In this document: positions 1 through 10,627 of the stretch, piece by piece
Layout: every line of letters starts with the position of its first letter
Position numbering within the stretch: position 1 is the stretch's first letter
Assembly (NCBI GenBank): GCA_003049485.1
Contig: PYST01000327.1
Coordinates: 1 to 42,745 of the forward strand
Direction of reading: 5' to 3'
DNA: 42,745 bases
Origin: Ophioceras dolichostomum
Taxonomy: Eukaryota; Ascomycota; Sordariomycetes; Magnaporthales; Ophioceraceae
Notes under the pieces: model-generated
Told to the model about the DNA's origin: nothing
The model's database searches: none
What the model saw: the letters and a program-made list of their open reading frames with translations, nothing else
Made by a program: the position numbers and the translations under genes

Positions 1-1568
1 AGCGGAGCGCACTACAGGTGTGCCTTAGGCTCGCAAGGGCTAAGGGTTTGAAATGCTAGCTGCCGAGTTTAGGTAGCCGCTAGCACGTCATATACCCCTC
101 GGGAGGTCGGGTGTCAAGGACACAACCAAGGGCTAGAGAAGAACATGCGTTGTGCCATAGAGAGAAGGAAGCTAGTTACAGATTGGTGCACGCCGGAGGG
201 TAGGGCTAGAAGTACCCTGCCAGGTGGGGCTGCACGTGACCGACAAACGTGGAACGGGCTAGGCCCGTGACATCGGGCCTGGACAGCCCTCGGACGTTAA
301 ATAAACCATTAACCATTAACCATTAACCATTGATATAACGTTGCTAGAATTTCTATTCGAAAATTATAATGCCGTTGTTGGTCAATTGGGTACGAGCTCC
401 CAGTGACGTGGAACAATGGCAGTCACTGGGAATGTTGCCTCTGTCAGACAGACGGGCACCTGATGCAATTGGGCGATATTATTGATGATGGATAATTGCG
501 GTCAAATTCATTGATTGTTCTGTTCTCCTTCTTTCTTCGATCTCTATTGTACCAAAAGTTGTGTCCAAGTCTTATTCTTGACTGGACTCTTCTGCACAGA
601 CCGCTAGCTGGTGGGGTGTCATCGCACCACCTCATTGAGTGCCTGATTCCTAACGTTTATGCCTTAGGTGTCTATCTGACAGCCTCAGGTCTCAGGCAAC
701 AACGCGAGCCTTACTCTCCACCATGTAGCTAGCACCTGTGTCCCTGCGATTCCGTCGCAAACCTAGCTGAGAACAACCATGAATGAAAAACAACCCCCCC
801 CCCCAGACTAACTTGTGCATGCACTTGTCTTGTCTACCTCTGCCTTTCCAACAGCCGTTTATAAATATATATAATATTATATGCGCTTTTAGCTCTTTAT
901 CCCTCGAGCTTGTTGCTGTTCGCGCGATAAATATTTGGACGCGTTGAATAGCCACGTACAAAAGAAAAGAGACTGCGTTGTGTATTAGCTAGGTGGGCTC
1001 CTTCTGGAAGGGCGCACCTCTACCTATTTAATAAACGAGCGTGACTAAGCGTGGTCTCACGCTCACTATCATCACGTGCTTGCACGCGTGACAATGTTGG
1101 TTTCTCAGGATAATTCGGAGGCCGCCTTTCTGTAGCTTGGACGAGCGCGACGCTGTCCAATCTAGTATCCGGTGCCATCGTGTTGAAAGAATGAAGGTCC
1201 CGATGGTATCGAAGGTTACGAAAAGGAAAATGTTCTAACTACGTTTATTCGGGGTACCATGGGTCCTTGGCCGCCGAAAGAGTCAGCTGCACAATGTTGA
1301 AGTGAACCGATTTGAGCAGAGGTTATCGAGCATTGCGTGGGTGCCTCCAGGGCAATGAAGCGCCTCTGCCTCGTCACCGGACCGACTGATGATGCACAGG
1401 AGATTTCAGCTGACGGCAATGCCTCGAGGTATCGTGATTGGCGAAGCAAGTGAGGGCAAGCTTCAAGGACTAAGACACTCGCTGAAGTCAGGAGATCGTA
1501 CGCTATCACTGGCATTGAATCGGCCACCTGGCCTACAAGCGACCTACAGGCCACATACAGACCGCTGC
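1..1568. other. Intergenic, no gene recognised
   Basis: No open frame here has recognisable protein content; the short open frames have poor composition and no matches that I know. The stretch holds the AACCATT tandem repeat at 304-331, a C run near 797-806 and an AT-rich patch near 860-890. The last few hundred bases are the 3' flank of the minus-strand metallo-hydrolase gene. Confidence 0.6.
304..331. repeat. (AACCATT)x4 short tandem repeat, possible retroelement 3' tail
   Basis: Four exact copies of the 7-mer AACCATT lie head to tail at 304-310, 311-317, 318-324 and 325-331, followed directly by TGATATAA and AT-rich sequence. GC-rich, non-coding sequence precedes the array. Short simple-repeat tails are typical of the 3' ends of fungal non-LTR (LINE/Tad-type) retrotransposons, so this could be the end of such a copy whose body lies left of the window. 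No reverse transcriptase fragment is visible inside the window, so that origin is only a guess. Confidence 0.5.
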
Positions 1569-2888
1569 CTAGCCCCCCGAAGCCGCCGCTATGCCCTGCA
1601 GGGTGTACTTGGACCCCCCGAAGGACGGCACCAGCAGGCCGGGGATCTGGGTCTCGGCCAGGAACTTGAACCTCCAGCCGGTACAGTGACCGGGCATGAG
1701 CACCTTCGGCTCCAGCTCCTTCAGGTCGTGAATCGACCTGTCCATCTTCTCGGGCGTGGCGTCCGCGAGGTGGAAGCCGCCCACGACGGCAAAGAGAGGG
1801 AGGCCTCCGCCGAGCTCCAGAGCGTGCTTGCACACGTTCACCACCCCGGCGTGGCTGCAGCCAGTGAAGACGACCAAACCCTTACCTGCCAGCAGGGAGA
1901 AGAGATTTGTTGTCAGTTAATCACTCGTCACCAATGCTTCCTAGGAAACATCAAGGTGGGGAGGGGGAGTCCGTTTTGTGAATAAAACAAGGGGGACCAA
2001 AACGTGGGCAAAATACCGACTTACCCTTCAGATTACACACCACAAACCGCTCATCAGAAATGAGCTCGTCGACCTTCCACTCCCCCTTGGCAGTCGAATA
2101 CCTGATCCCACCCCGGATGCCCTCCTCGTACGGCGTGACCCTCGGAATCGCGCCCGACACGAGAAACATGTCATTCAGCACAGCATGCACGTCGCCCCTT
2201 TTCTCCAAGATAGCACCCGCCTTCTCGATCTCTTCGAAGGACGGGTCGGCCTCGAGCGAGACGAGCGTGCCGCCCGCGTTGAAGCCGCGGAAGTCGGGTC
2301 TGTCAGGGTGCACGTCCGCGACGACCTGCGGCCGATGGGCAGAGACCTCGGTTGAGGAGGAGGTGCGGGCGAGATCCTCCTTCGCCTGGCTGATCATGCG
2401 GATGGCGCGGAGCATGCCTCCGGAGTGGTCGCGGTGCCAGTGAGACAGGTGGATGTGCTCGACGACCGACGTGTCGAGGCGGAGGCGGGTGACGTTCCGC
2501 TCGAAGACGTCCTCTTCTGGGCCGGTGTCGAAGAGGAGTGTGTGGCTGACGTCGCCTTTTTTGGTCGTCTTTTCTCGGGCTTTTATTAGACCGAGCGAGC
2601 GAGGGACTGATAGATAAAACTTATGCGAGCTGAGATACTGCTACCTAGACTTACAATCAGGAGAGATAGCCCATGCGCACCACAGCAGATCGAGTCCATG
2701 CGCAGCTCGAGGCCGGCGGCTCCCAGCTTCGGGTCCCGAGGACTCAGCGGGATGCCCATCATGCGACCCGGGGTTATGACGTGGGGCGACTGGGACGGCG
2801 TCATCGGGTCGATTTCGTTGTCGACGAGGACGACGATCTCAAGGGAGTCGACCTCGGCGAGGTGGGCTTGTGCTTTCTTCTGTGCCAT
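1569..2888 (-). CDS. Metallo-beta-lactamase-fold hydrolase (COG1237-like)
   Basis: Three exons (2655-2888, 2025-2568, 1569-1885) give 364 residues; introns of 86 and 139 bp have GTAAGT donors and join phase-correctly. The metal-binding signature HLSHWHRDH (His121, His123, Asp125, His126) is intact. Further ligand histidines are likely in TGCSHAG (His271) and GHCTGW (His326), and the C-terminal GSKYTL block is typical. These features match the metallo-hydrolases annotated as 7,8-dihydropterin-6-yl-methyl-4-(beta-D-ribofuranosyl)aminobenzene 5'-phosphate synthase-like. In fungi the substrate is not known, so I call only the fold and family. There is no signal peptide, so the protein is probably cytosolic. 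The ATG at 2888 is the only sensible start and gives MAQKKAQAHLAEVDS. The length is normal for the family. Confidence 0.88.
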
Positions 2889-3469
2889 GTTCGCCTCCTT
2901 CGTCTCTTGTCTTGGTTATTGTGTGGTTTTCGGCGATCGAACAGAGCGAGATTTCGTCATCAATCAAGATGAAGCGGACAACAGACGAGTGGCAAACGGG
3001 TTTGACAGAAGGAGCAAGACGTGCAGGGAGGCAAGGCGGTCGGTGAAGTTGGGGAAGGCAGATATATGTCAGCTCGCTGCTACTGCGAGACTAATCAGTC
3101 CGATTGAGCGATGCGATTGCTAGTGGCTGGGACAAATACGGAATGGTCGGTGGAAAAAGCGGCAGGGCTAATCGCGAGGGGAGATGTCAGCCATGATCCT
3201 GATGATCACGTAAGTGAGGGACAACCGCACCTGATTCGACGCACTGTCCTTCGGTCACGCGGAGGCAGGAGCTAAACTCTCACCAGCGCGACAGAGGATT
3301 GCCAGGAAGCCAGGCTGCACCGTACTCGGACCACAACTCTGCCGACTCGCACTCGGCCTGAATCCGGGGGACGTGGGGATGCGGGGCCGAATTCAGGAGG
3401 ACTGATGTGGGGGAAATCTCCGCCGGGAGGTTGTGCAGCCCGTTCGGGCCACCGTTAACTCCGAGTCCT
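2889..3469. other. Intergenic between two minus-strand genes
   Basis: This 581-bp stretch is the upstream region of the metallo-hydrolase gene and the 3' flank of the membrane-protein gene. I see no coding potential beyond short shadow frames, and no clear TATA element. Confidence 0.5.
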
Positions 3470-4903
3470 TCAACCCCCTGACCTGCCCTCTCCGCTTCTG
3501 TTTGGTGGCGTCGGGGAGGACTGGTACGCACCGAGCTCGACCGTCTTAGTGATGGTGATACCCTCGCCGTTCTGCGCTCTCGTAGGCCTCTGCACCGACA
3601 CCGACACGTGTGAGCTGTGCGACACGAGACCCGCGGCTGCTTCGATGTCTCTTTGGGCCTCAGTGTCCCCATACTGTGGCTGACGCTGATGGCGTTGTTG
3701 AGGGTGGCGATTATGATTATCATGATGATGGGGGTAATGGCGATGATGGTGATGACGAGCGTCGTTCTCAGCACAGGCCTCCTCGCCTCCAACACTCGGC
3801 GAAGCGTCAGAAACCACCGCTGCGGTCGTGAGGAACTCGGCCGGCGCACGCCAGGCGGAGCGCGGATGCTGGAGTTGGAGCTCTTCCTCGTCGTCTTCTG
3901 TCGGACATGCGAGACCGCGGGCGCATCGCATTGGAACTACACTCCCGCACACCCCGCTTCGGGAGTTTTTGGATACAAACGAGGAAAATTCGGACGGTCG
4001 TTTCGAAGAGGCGAGCTGGGAGCAGAGTATGTCGATGCTAGGACTGGGTCAGCGACGTTCTCCCGAGTAGAAGTGGAGTCATCCAACATCAGTGGGAGTG
4101 TAACAAAGGAGAGAAGGTCTTTACTAAATCATGATCGGAAACATGCACTCGAGCGTGTACACAAACCGATCAATCTGGCTCGCCGTGCTCGCCGCGCTCT
4201 GCAGGGTCGGCTGGAAGAAAAATGTCGTCGTTGTCGTCGCCGTCCGGCTGATGCCCACCAGCGTCAGGCTGGCCAGGCGGAACTCGGCGCTCCTGAGGCA
4301 GTGCCTGAACAGGCTCGACTGGATGTGCGCCTCGGCGCAGCTCTTCTTCGCCTGCGTGAACAGCCTCAGCAGGAACACCGCGCTCACCGACTCGACGAGT
4401 GCGATCCCCATGAAGTAGCCCAGGTGTAGGTGGTTGACCAGCCGCTGGGCCCCGTCTGCCCCGTCGCCGCCGCCCCTCTCGACGGTGCGCACCCTCTCCA
4501 CCAGGATGAACAAAGTCACAACCGAGATGGCGGCGATGAGTGCCCAGAAGAGAGCCATGAACAGCATCTTCTCTCGACCCTGGAGCACGTGTGTGAGGAT
4601 GATGTAGGAGTAGAGCGAGATACCGGCCTCCTGGACCAGCCACATCAGGTCGGCTATGGCAGCGGCGGCGGCGATTGGGCCGGAGCCCTTGGTGCCCGGG
4701 TTGTAGTAGGTGTAGTAGCAGAGGCCGTTGGCCACGGCGCCCGCGGCCGAGACGACGATGGGGACGAGCGTGGCCGGCGAGAGGCTGGTGATGCCGATGA
4801 TGGTGAGGCCGTAGATTACGTTGGCGATGCCGATCGTGCTGAGGATCGCCCAGCTGAGCTCGAAGTAGAGCGGCGCTGGCGAGGCCGTCGTGTCGACAGC
4901 CAT
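3470..4903 (-). CDS. Seven-transmembrane fungal membrane protein with histidine-rich tail
   Basis: Two exons (4125-4903 and 3470-4037) with an 87-bp intron (GTAAAG donor, CTAG acceptor) give 448 residues. The splice falls inside the last helix and restores FPIMIYIDILCSQLAS. I count about seven hydrophobic segments, starting with PLYFELSWAILSTIGIANVI and ending at that helix. The long C-terminal tail is hydrophilic, contains a run rich in His/Asn/Gln (roughly 3690-3760) and closes with ITITKTVELG, a motif type common at the C-termini of fungal seven-helix proteins. I do not recognise a named family; a PTH11-like or other orphan receptor role is possible but unsupported. The ATG at 4903 is chosen because the open frame upstream offers only a TTG. 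Exon 2 could end earlier if a further intron exists near GGTGCGT. Confidence 0.72.
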
Positions 4904-6051
4904 GGTCAAAGTGGTGAGGAGGATGCTCGCTCGCTTGCCTGATTCACTGTCTATCCCCGATTCATTTATCTCCTACGCTTCCCCTTCCAACTGCTAATTC
5001 TCGGTGACCGGTTGAGTGTTGGGATGATGAGCACCAGTGGTATGTCTGGATGCTACCATGCTTTTTCTACAACGGCCTTCACTCGAAAACACATACCAGA
5101 AGACGACCAACGAACGAACGGCGAACTGGGTAGTATCTAAGCTTCGCCAGTCCCACGTGCTTGCCACGAACGAGGGAGTCACCGGAAATAAAAAGCCTCA
5201 TTCAATATTCTTCATCATCGCATCTTCTCGTCCCTCCTCGGGGTTAATGCGGACGGACCAGGGTCAAGCTCCCCTTGAAACAGCACTTCTCTGCCTTTCC
5301 AGTACTGGCAAGAAAGCTCTCCGTGCTAAAGGAAGAAAGGAAAGATACAGGCAAGTCCCCTGCCCCATGTGCAGGAGCGTTGTCCTTCCACGTGGCGACG
5401 ATTCGGGCCAAGAGAATTCCAATCCACGATCGCCCAGCGGACCAGAATCTCCGGTGTGGGAGAGACGGGTTGTAAGGCATCACTCTCTCGCTGGTTTTAG
5501 ACGGAAAAGTTTAAAAAGGTGCACATAAGACTGCAGTTTAGGTCAGTTAAACGCTCTCGTCTGATAACGATAGTCCTTCGACGAACCGCTAAGAGGGCGA
5601 GTGTAACGAATGCATAAGCCACCTACACTACGTTGTATGCCCCGCAATAGGGTACAATTCCAAACCGCTTGCACGGTCGGAACAGTGGCTTATAAAGGTG
5701 CTAGCGACAATCGCGCACAGTCGCGTTCCGGACGGTCGTCACAGCGAGCATCTACGAGTTTTGCCACCCTCCATCCCTCCCATTACCAACAACTAGAGTT
5801 CCGGCGATCCAAAGGTAGATGGGGCTAAGCTCCTTAAGGCTGGTAGTATAGATATGTATTATCCAACGCTACCTCATATCGCAAGACGGCCTATCATCCC
5901 CTGCGATATGAAATTTGTCTTAGTTTACGGAACACATTCCGTTCAAGGGTGTTACCGTCGAAATACAGGAGATACCGGCGGATAGAACAGGTACTGCGTA
6001 TTAATGTACCCCGAGTTCCTCATTTATAGGTTTATACGTACTAGTCATCCC
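4904..6051. other. Intergenic, no gene recognised; one hairpin
   Basis: About 1.1 kb between the start of the membrane-protein gene and the stop of the SET gene. The open frames have no recognisable content. The only structured element noticed is the inverted repeat at 5874-5911. Confidence 0.5.
5874..5911. repeat. 10-bp perfect inverted repeat (hairpin)
   Basis: TCATATCGCA at 5874-5883 is the exact reverse complement of TGCGATATGA at 5902-5911, with an 18-nt spacer. It lies about 140 bp beyond the stop codon of the minus-strand SET gene, so it could form a structure in the 3' region of that transcript or be a binding site. No function is assigned. Confidence 0.5.
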
Positions 6052-7653
6052 TCACCAGCCCTCCTCAGCCTCTTTCACCTCCTCCCACAGCCTCCGAATA
6101 CCCTCCACATTCTCGTGCTCAACCCCCTGGTAATTGATCCAGGATTGCTCCGCGAGCTCGATATACCTCTTTGCCCTATCGAGCGAGCCTATCTCGATAT
6201 ACGCCCTCGCAATATGCGGATAGTAGACCACCATCTGCGGCCACAGCTGCTCTTGGTCGACCAGCTCCACCAGCTCCCTGACGAGCTGCGATAGCCTTAT
6301 CTCCTGCATCTCGCCAGGGTCCCTGAGGCTGTCACTGAGGTCGAATAAGCGCTCCCTCCTCGCATCGGAAAGACGTCTCTCCTTCGGAGGGGCGCTGCAG
6401 AGCGCGCAGGTGCACTTGAAGCCCCACTCGGAAAGCTCGCTTTGCCGCTGGGCATAGGTGCTTCCTAGGGTGACGTCTGTTGTAGCCGGTCGTAGAGAAG
6501 AGCGTATTAGCATACATGTACACATATATCAAGCGTTGAAAGCTTTCTGGCGTCATAACTTACAGCTGTGAGCGATCTCCTCCCCTGGCTCGATATGCCG
6601 AATAGCCACAACTTCCATAGCCATGGACTTGGAGTCATATCGCCAGAAGACACTGCCGAACAATTAGCTTAGGGCTGGGTATAAAAATGGTGATACCAGT
6701 AGTTAGTTGCACAGTGACTCGCTGTGGCTACTTACTTGGGCTGGCAGTTGTGATTCACTCTCTTTGGATAGGTTATTGGTAGACGTTCGCCTTCTTAGCT
6801 GGCCGATTCCACAACCACATGGCTGGAGCTGGAAAATATTGGGTACTCCACTCACCGACCCTTCCACGAACAGCCCCATGTGCAGCACCCCATTTAGCTC
6901 CAGCCCGAAATTATTCGTCCTCAGCACATCCTCCACGGGATCCTCGACGCGAGTGTTCCTCGCCAGTGCCAGGACCCTGCCCTGTTGGTGCTCGGGCAGC
7001 TGGCGAAGGGCCCTCTTAAGCAGCCTCCGCGACTGCTTCGGCTCGAGAGCCTCAAAGAGGTCCATCTGCATCACGAAGACAGGGAAGTCGACCATGACGG
7101 TCTCCCACGCCTTGATCTGCCGGGTCGCCACGGCGCCTTTGCCACGGCCGGGCAGGTCTTTCACCTCGTAGGGCGCTGCCGAGGCAGCAGCAGCCACTGG
7201 GTTAGCTCTTCCGCGGTGTCTGGTTCCTGTGCTTATGGAAGGAGGAACAAAAAGCGGGCTCGAAGGGTGGTTCTTGTGCTGTGGTTGAACGACGCCATCG
7301 TCAAGCGCTCCGACCACGGTGGCGGCCAGCTCAGGGGTGGTGATGATCCCGATTCCATTGTTCCCGCGAAAAGTCCTGTGGGTGTAGAGACAGTACGGGG
7401 AGCTATAGTTGGGCTTGTGCCCCGGCTGGAAGCAGTGCGGATGGTATGACCAGGGCTCCGGAGGCGGCCGGCCGTCTTCACTCGGGTGCGTCCACTGGTC
7501 CACGGGAATCGGACAGGTATCCCATAGAACCCCAGGAGAGAGGCCGGGGACTGCCTGGGTGCACGTGTCCGCCGACGGCCTTGCTGGGAGGAGCCGTGCT
7601 GTACTGTGGAACACGATGCAAAGTAGTAACAAGATCGCTGGGAAGGCGGGCAT
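6052..7653 (-). CDS. Secreted SET-domain protein (SMYD-like/SET5-like)
   Basis: Four exons (6856-7653, 6736-6761, 6564-6652, 6052-6476) give 445 residues; introns are 94, 83 and 87 bp. Residues 1-20 form a signal peptide (MPAFPAILLLLCIVFHSTAR), followed by a Cys-rich linker. The SET domain starts near APYEVKDLPGRGKGAVATRQ. Exon 2 is only 26 nt and encodes RVNHNCQPN, the NHxC core motif of SET methyltransferases. Exon 3 carries the FWRYDSKSM..EPGEEIAHSY part, and exon 4 the post-SET cysteines (GFKCTCALC) and a helical C-terminus. Many Pezizomycotina encode such SET proteins with signal peptides; their substrates are unknown. The ATG at 7653 is used because upstream in-frame sequence offers only TTG. 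All phases close, so the protein appears intact. Confidence 0.85.
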
Positions 7654-9333
7654 ACTGATCTTCCGCAGTGTAGTATGTAATGCAATGAGCAACTATGGAG
7701 GCCAGAACAAAGACTCATGGACCTTCAGTGAGGCATCGTCGTTCAACATACAAAGCCCAATCCTCGTGATCTGGCCTCATCTGAGCAGCACTGTTCATCG
7801 TACAACTTGGTGTAAGGTACCGGGGCAGCCTAAAAAGGAACAGAGCAACGATTTGCCGGCTAAACCCTGAGGTGCCCGGACCCGTGCCCATACACGTCTT
7901 CGTCAAGGTCCCCATCCATGAGCATCAATAGGTGCTGTGAAGCGAGTGCTAAAAAGTATCTTCGTATTGTAGTATGTTCTTATGGATTGGTATTTGTAGC
8001 TGGCTTGCCGACACGGGGCAACACGAGGCGTCCGCTTGATGATGCATCCAGACGTTTCCTCATCTTTGGTGCGCGCCAATCACGGCCTGGCGCACGCGGC
8101 CTAACTTCGAGACATAATCTCGAAGAAGTAGATGAAAACGTCGAGATGATTTCGGAGCAGATTTTGGAATCTCTTCGTCACTGCTCTGGAGAGAGTGGGC
8201 GTCGCCTGGGATGCCTATGTGATCTACGTGGGAGACCATCACCAACTTGACTGGACACTCTGACTGACTGACTGTGGACGGACGTAAAAACACACCTCAG
8301 GTATGCCGAGAGGACATGCTAAACACAACAAGCCATCAATGCGTAGCGAGAGCGGTGCCGTGCCGTGCCTGCGGCAGGCAGGTTCGCCTACCTGAATTTT
8401 AATGTTGTCCGGACTTGGGTCCGTAGGCTCGGGACTGCGACCCTGGCACGTCCTCCAGCCGTCGGCTTGGTGCCTGAGTCTGGGGAACTGGCGTTGAGTG
8501 CAAGGGAGAGAGATCTACGCGATTTCCAATCTCAGCAGAATTGTATTGTGCTGCTCGAAATGAGGAGATGATGGTGTCGACTGTCTTCACGTCCAGAGTC
8601 AACGTGCTGTGGTTGCAAATGCGGAGGCGGAGGCAGATGCGGGGGAGACGCGCTGGGTCGCTGGGGGATTACAGGCTTGGGGCTTGGTTGGCATGACTTT
8701 AGCCGGAAGACCATGATTGGGACAGGAGCCTTCAAAATACTGGTTCAGGGCAGAAGAGTCAACCAAAAATGGGAACAGCCCTTGTTCGATGGTACGTCGT
8801 CGTTGGAGTGCGTCCCGTCGCCCCTGAATTTGCCGGAGGAAGCTCCTCCATTTTTCCATATCTGCGTGCCCATCAGCGTCTCTAATGGCTCAAGGACTCA
8901 GATTAGACAGAGACACCCAAGCATCCAGACCATGGGCCGCTCTCTCCACGTCTAATCCACCTTCCTCTTCCCCTCATTCATTAGGTCACCCCGAAAAAGA
9001 AACCGGAATCTGGGGGAAGCCAGGACCTCATCCGAGATGATGCGATGCTCTAATGGTGCTAGCAAGCCACATCGGTTGGAAAATCGGAAAGTTGGGGTAG
9101 CCTGCGTCTTGGCCCGACGGCAGGCAACCCCTAGACCCCTTGGGGGAGGGAATGGATGGGGACGGACTCCCTCGCCATGGCAAACATTTAAGACAAGGAG
9201 GGCGTCCTCAGTTGGCTTCTTGCGCCGCGTCGCCCCTCGCTGTTGATCTCCCGTCGCCCATCAGCTGCCCTGTCCGTCGCCTCGGGTCATCGAAGCCCTC
9301 TCGCCAACTCGGTGTCTACCTACCTACCTAGCC
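7654..9333. other. Intergenic, upstream region of GH10 and SET genes (divergent)
   Basis: This 1.68-kb spacer separates two divergently transcribed genes. The open frames (for example 8599-8859 minus, 86 codons) have no recognisable domains. It contains one XlnR-type element at 8698-8704 and several CTGGGG/TTGGGG stretches resembling CreA sites, for example 8661-8666. A TACCTACCTACCTA run immediately precedes the xylanase ATG. Confidence 0.5.
8698..8704 (-). promoter_or_regulatory. Possible XlnR/XYR1 site (GGCTAAA)
   Basis: TTTAGCC on the plus strand reads GGCTAAA on the minus strand, the consensus described for the xylanolytic activator XlnR/XYR1. It lies about 630 bp upstream of the GH10 ATG. 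A 7-mer at this distance may be chance; the plausible target gene is the only support. Confidence 0.25.
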
Positions 9334-10627
9334 ATGCGTCTCCCAGCAGCAGCCCTCCCGCTCTTTGCGGCTGTGTCCTTCCTCCCGTTCGCAGCCGCAC
9401 AGCTGCACCAGCTAGCCGTAAAGGCGGGCCTCAAGTACTTCGGAGCCGCGACGGACTCCCCGGGCCAGCGCGAACGCGAGGGATTCGACGCGGCCTACCC
9501 GAAGTACGACGCGATCCGGGACGACGTTAGAGAGTTCGGGCAGACGACTCCCACCAACGGCCAAAAGGTACAGTGTTTCTAGCCTTTTCGCAGAAACAGG
9601 AACCACGCCCACCGTCCTCCAGCCGGACCGCCTACAGATAATGATGCTGATGATGACACGACACAAAAACAACAGTGGCTTTTCACCGAGTACGAAGAAG
9701 GCGTCTTCAACTTCACCGAAGGCGAGATAGTCTCGTCCATCGCGGCGAAGAACGGCCAGATCCTCCGGTGCCACGCGCTCGTCTGGCACTCGCAGCTCGC
9801 TCCCTGGGTCGAGACGCGCGCCTGGGCGCCCGAGGCGCTCCGCGATGCCCTCATCAAACACGTTTCAACAGTGGCGGCGCACTGGAAGGGGCGGTGCTAC
9901 GCGTGGGACGTGGTCAACGAGGCGCTCAACGAGGATGGCACATACCGCGAGACGGTGTTCTACAACGTGTTGGGCGAGGACTATATCAAGATCGCGTTCC
10001 GTGAGGCGGCCAAGGCGGATCCAGGGGCAAAGCTTTACTACAATGACTACAACCTTGAGTCCGTGTCGGCGAAGAGCGAGGCGGCACGGAATATCGTCAG
10101 GATGCTGAAGGCGGAGGGCATCAAGATTGATGGCATCGGCATGCAGGCCCATCTAGTGGCCGGTTCGGCGCCGACGCTAGATCAGCAGATCGCGGTCATC
10201 AAGTCGTATTCCGAGGTCGGTGTGGAGGTTGCGTTGACGGAGCTGGATGTCAGGATCAAGCTGCCTCTAACGGAGGCGAATCTTGCTCAGCAGAGGCAGG
10301 ACTACATGAACGTGAGTGGCACATTTCTTCTTCTTTTTTCCCCCCCTAGGAGCAACGATATATGTTGCTAACATCCGCCGATGTTTCACGTAGACCGTCG
10401 GGGCATGCGCTCAGGTGAAGGCCTGTGTGGGCGTCACCATCTGGGACTTCTACGACCCCTTCAGCTGGGTGCCGTACGTCTTCGAGGGTGAGGGCAACGC
10501 GCTGCTCTGGTTCGAGGACTTCACGAAGCATCCGGCCTACGACGGCATTGTATGGGCTCTGAAGAACAGTACCTCCCCGGTCTGCACGCCCAAGATCAAA
10601 GCCAAGGCTAGAAGACTCGATGCTTGA
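9334..10627 (+). CDS. GH10 endo-1,4-beta-xylanase, secreted
   Basis: Three exons (9334-9567, 9676-10311, 10394-10627) with introns of 108 and 82 bp give 367 residues. A signal peptide (about residues 1-22, ending FAAA) leads straight into a GH10 catalytic barrel; there is no carbohydrate-binding module. Catalytic residues are visible: acid/base Glu160 in WDVVNEALNE and nucleophile Glu267 in VALTELDVR. The LVWHSQ, YYNDYN and GVTIWDFYDPFSWVP blocks are also present. The enzyme cleaves internal beta-1,4 bonds of xylan outside the cell. Length and architecture are normal for single-domain fungal GH10 enzymes. The ATG has a good context (GCCATGC). Expression under XlnR induction and CreA repression would be expected from the family; upstream sequence shows only weak candidate sites. 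Confidence 0.95.

Noticed and set aside
3617..4429. 270-codon plus-strand open frame
   Set aside because: It is a shadow of the minus-strand membrane protein, with a low-complexity product and no recognisable domain.
4904..6051. Short frames as extra genes or tRNA genes
   Set aside because: No tRNA T-loop/acceptor pairing could be completed by eye and no frame had domain content.
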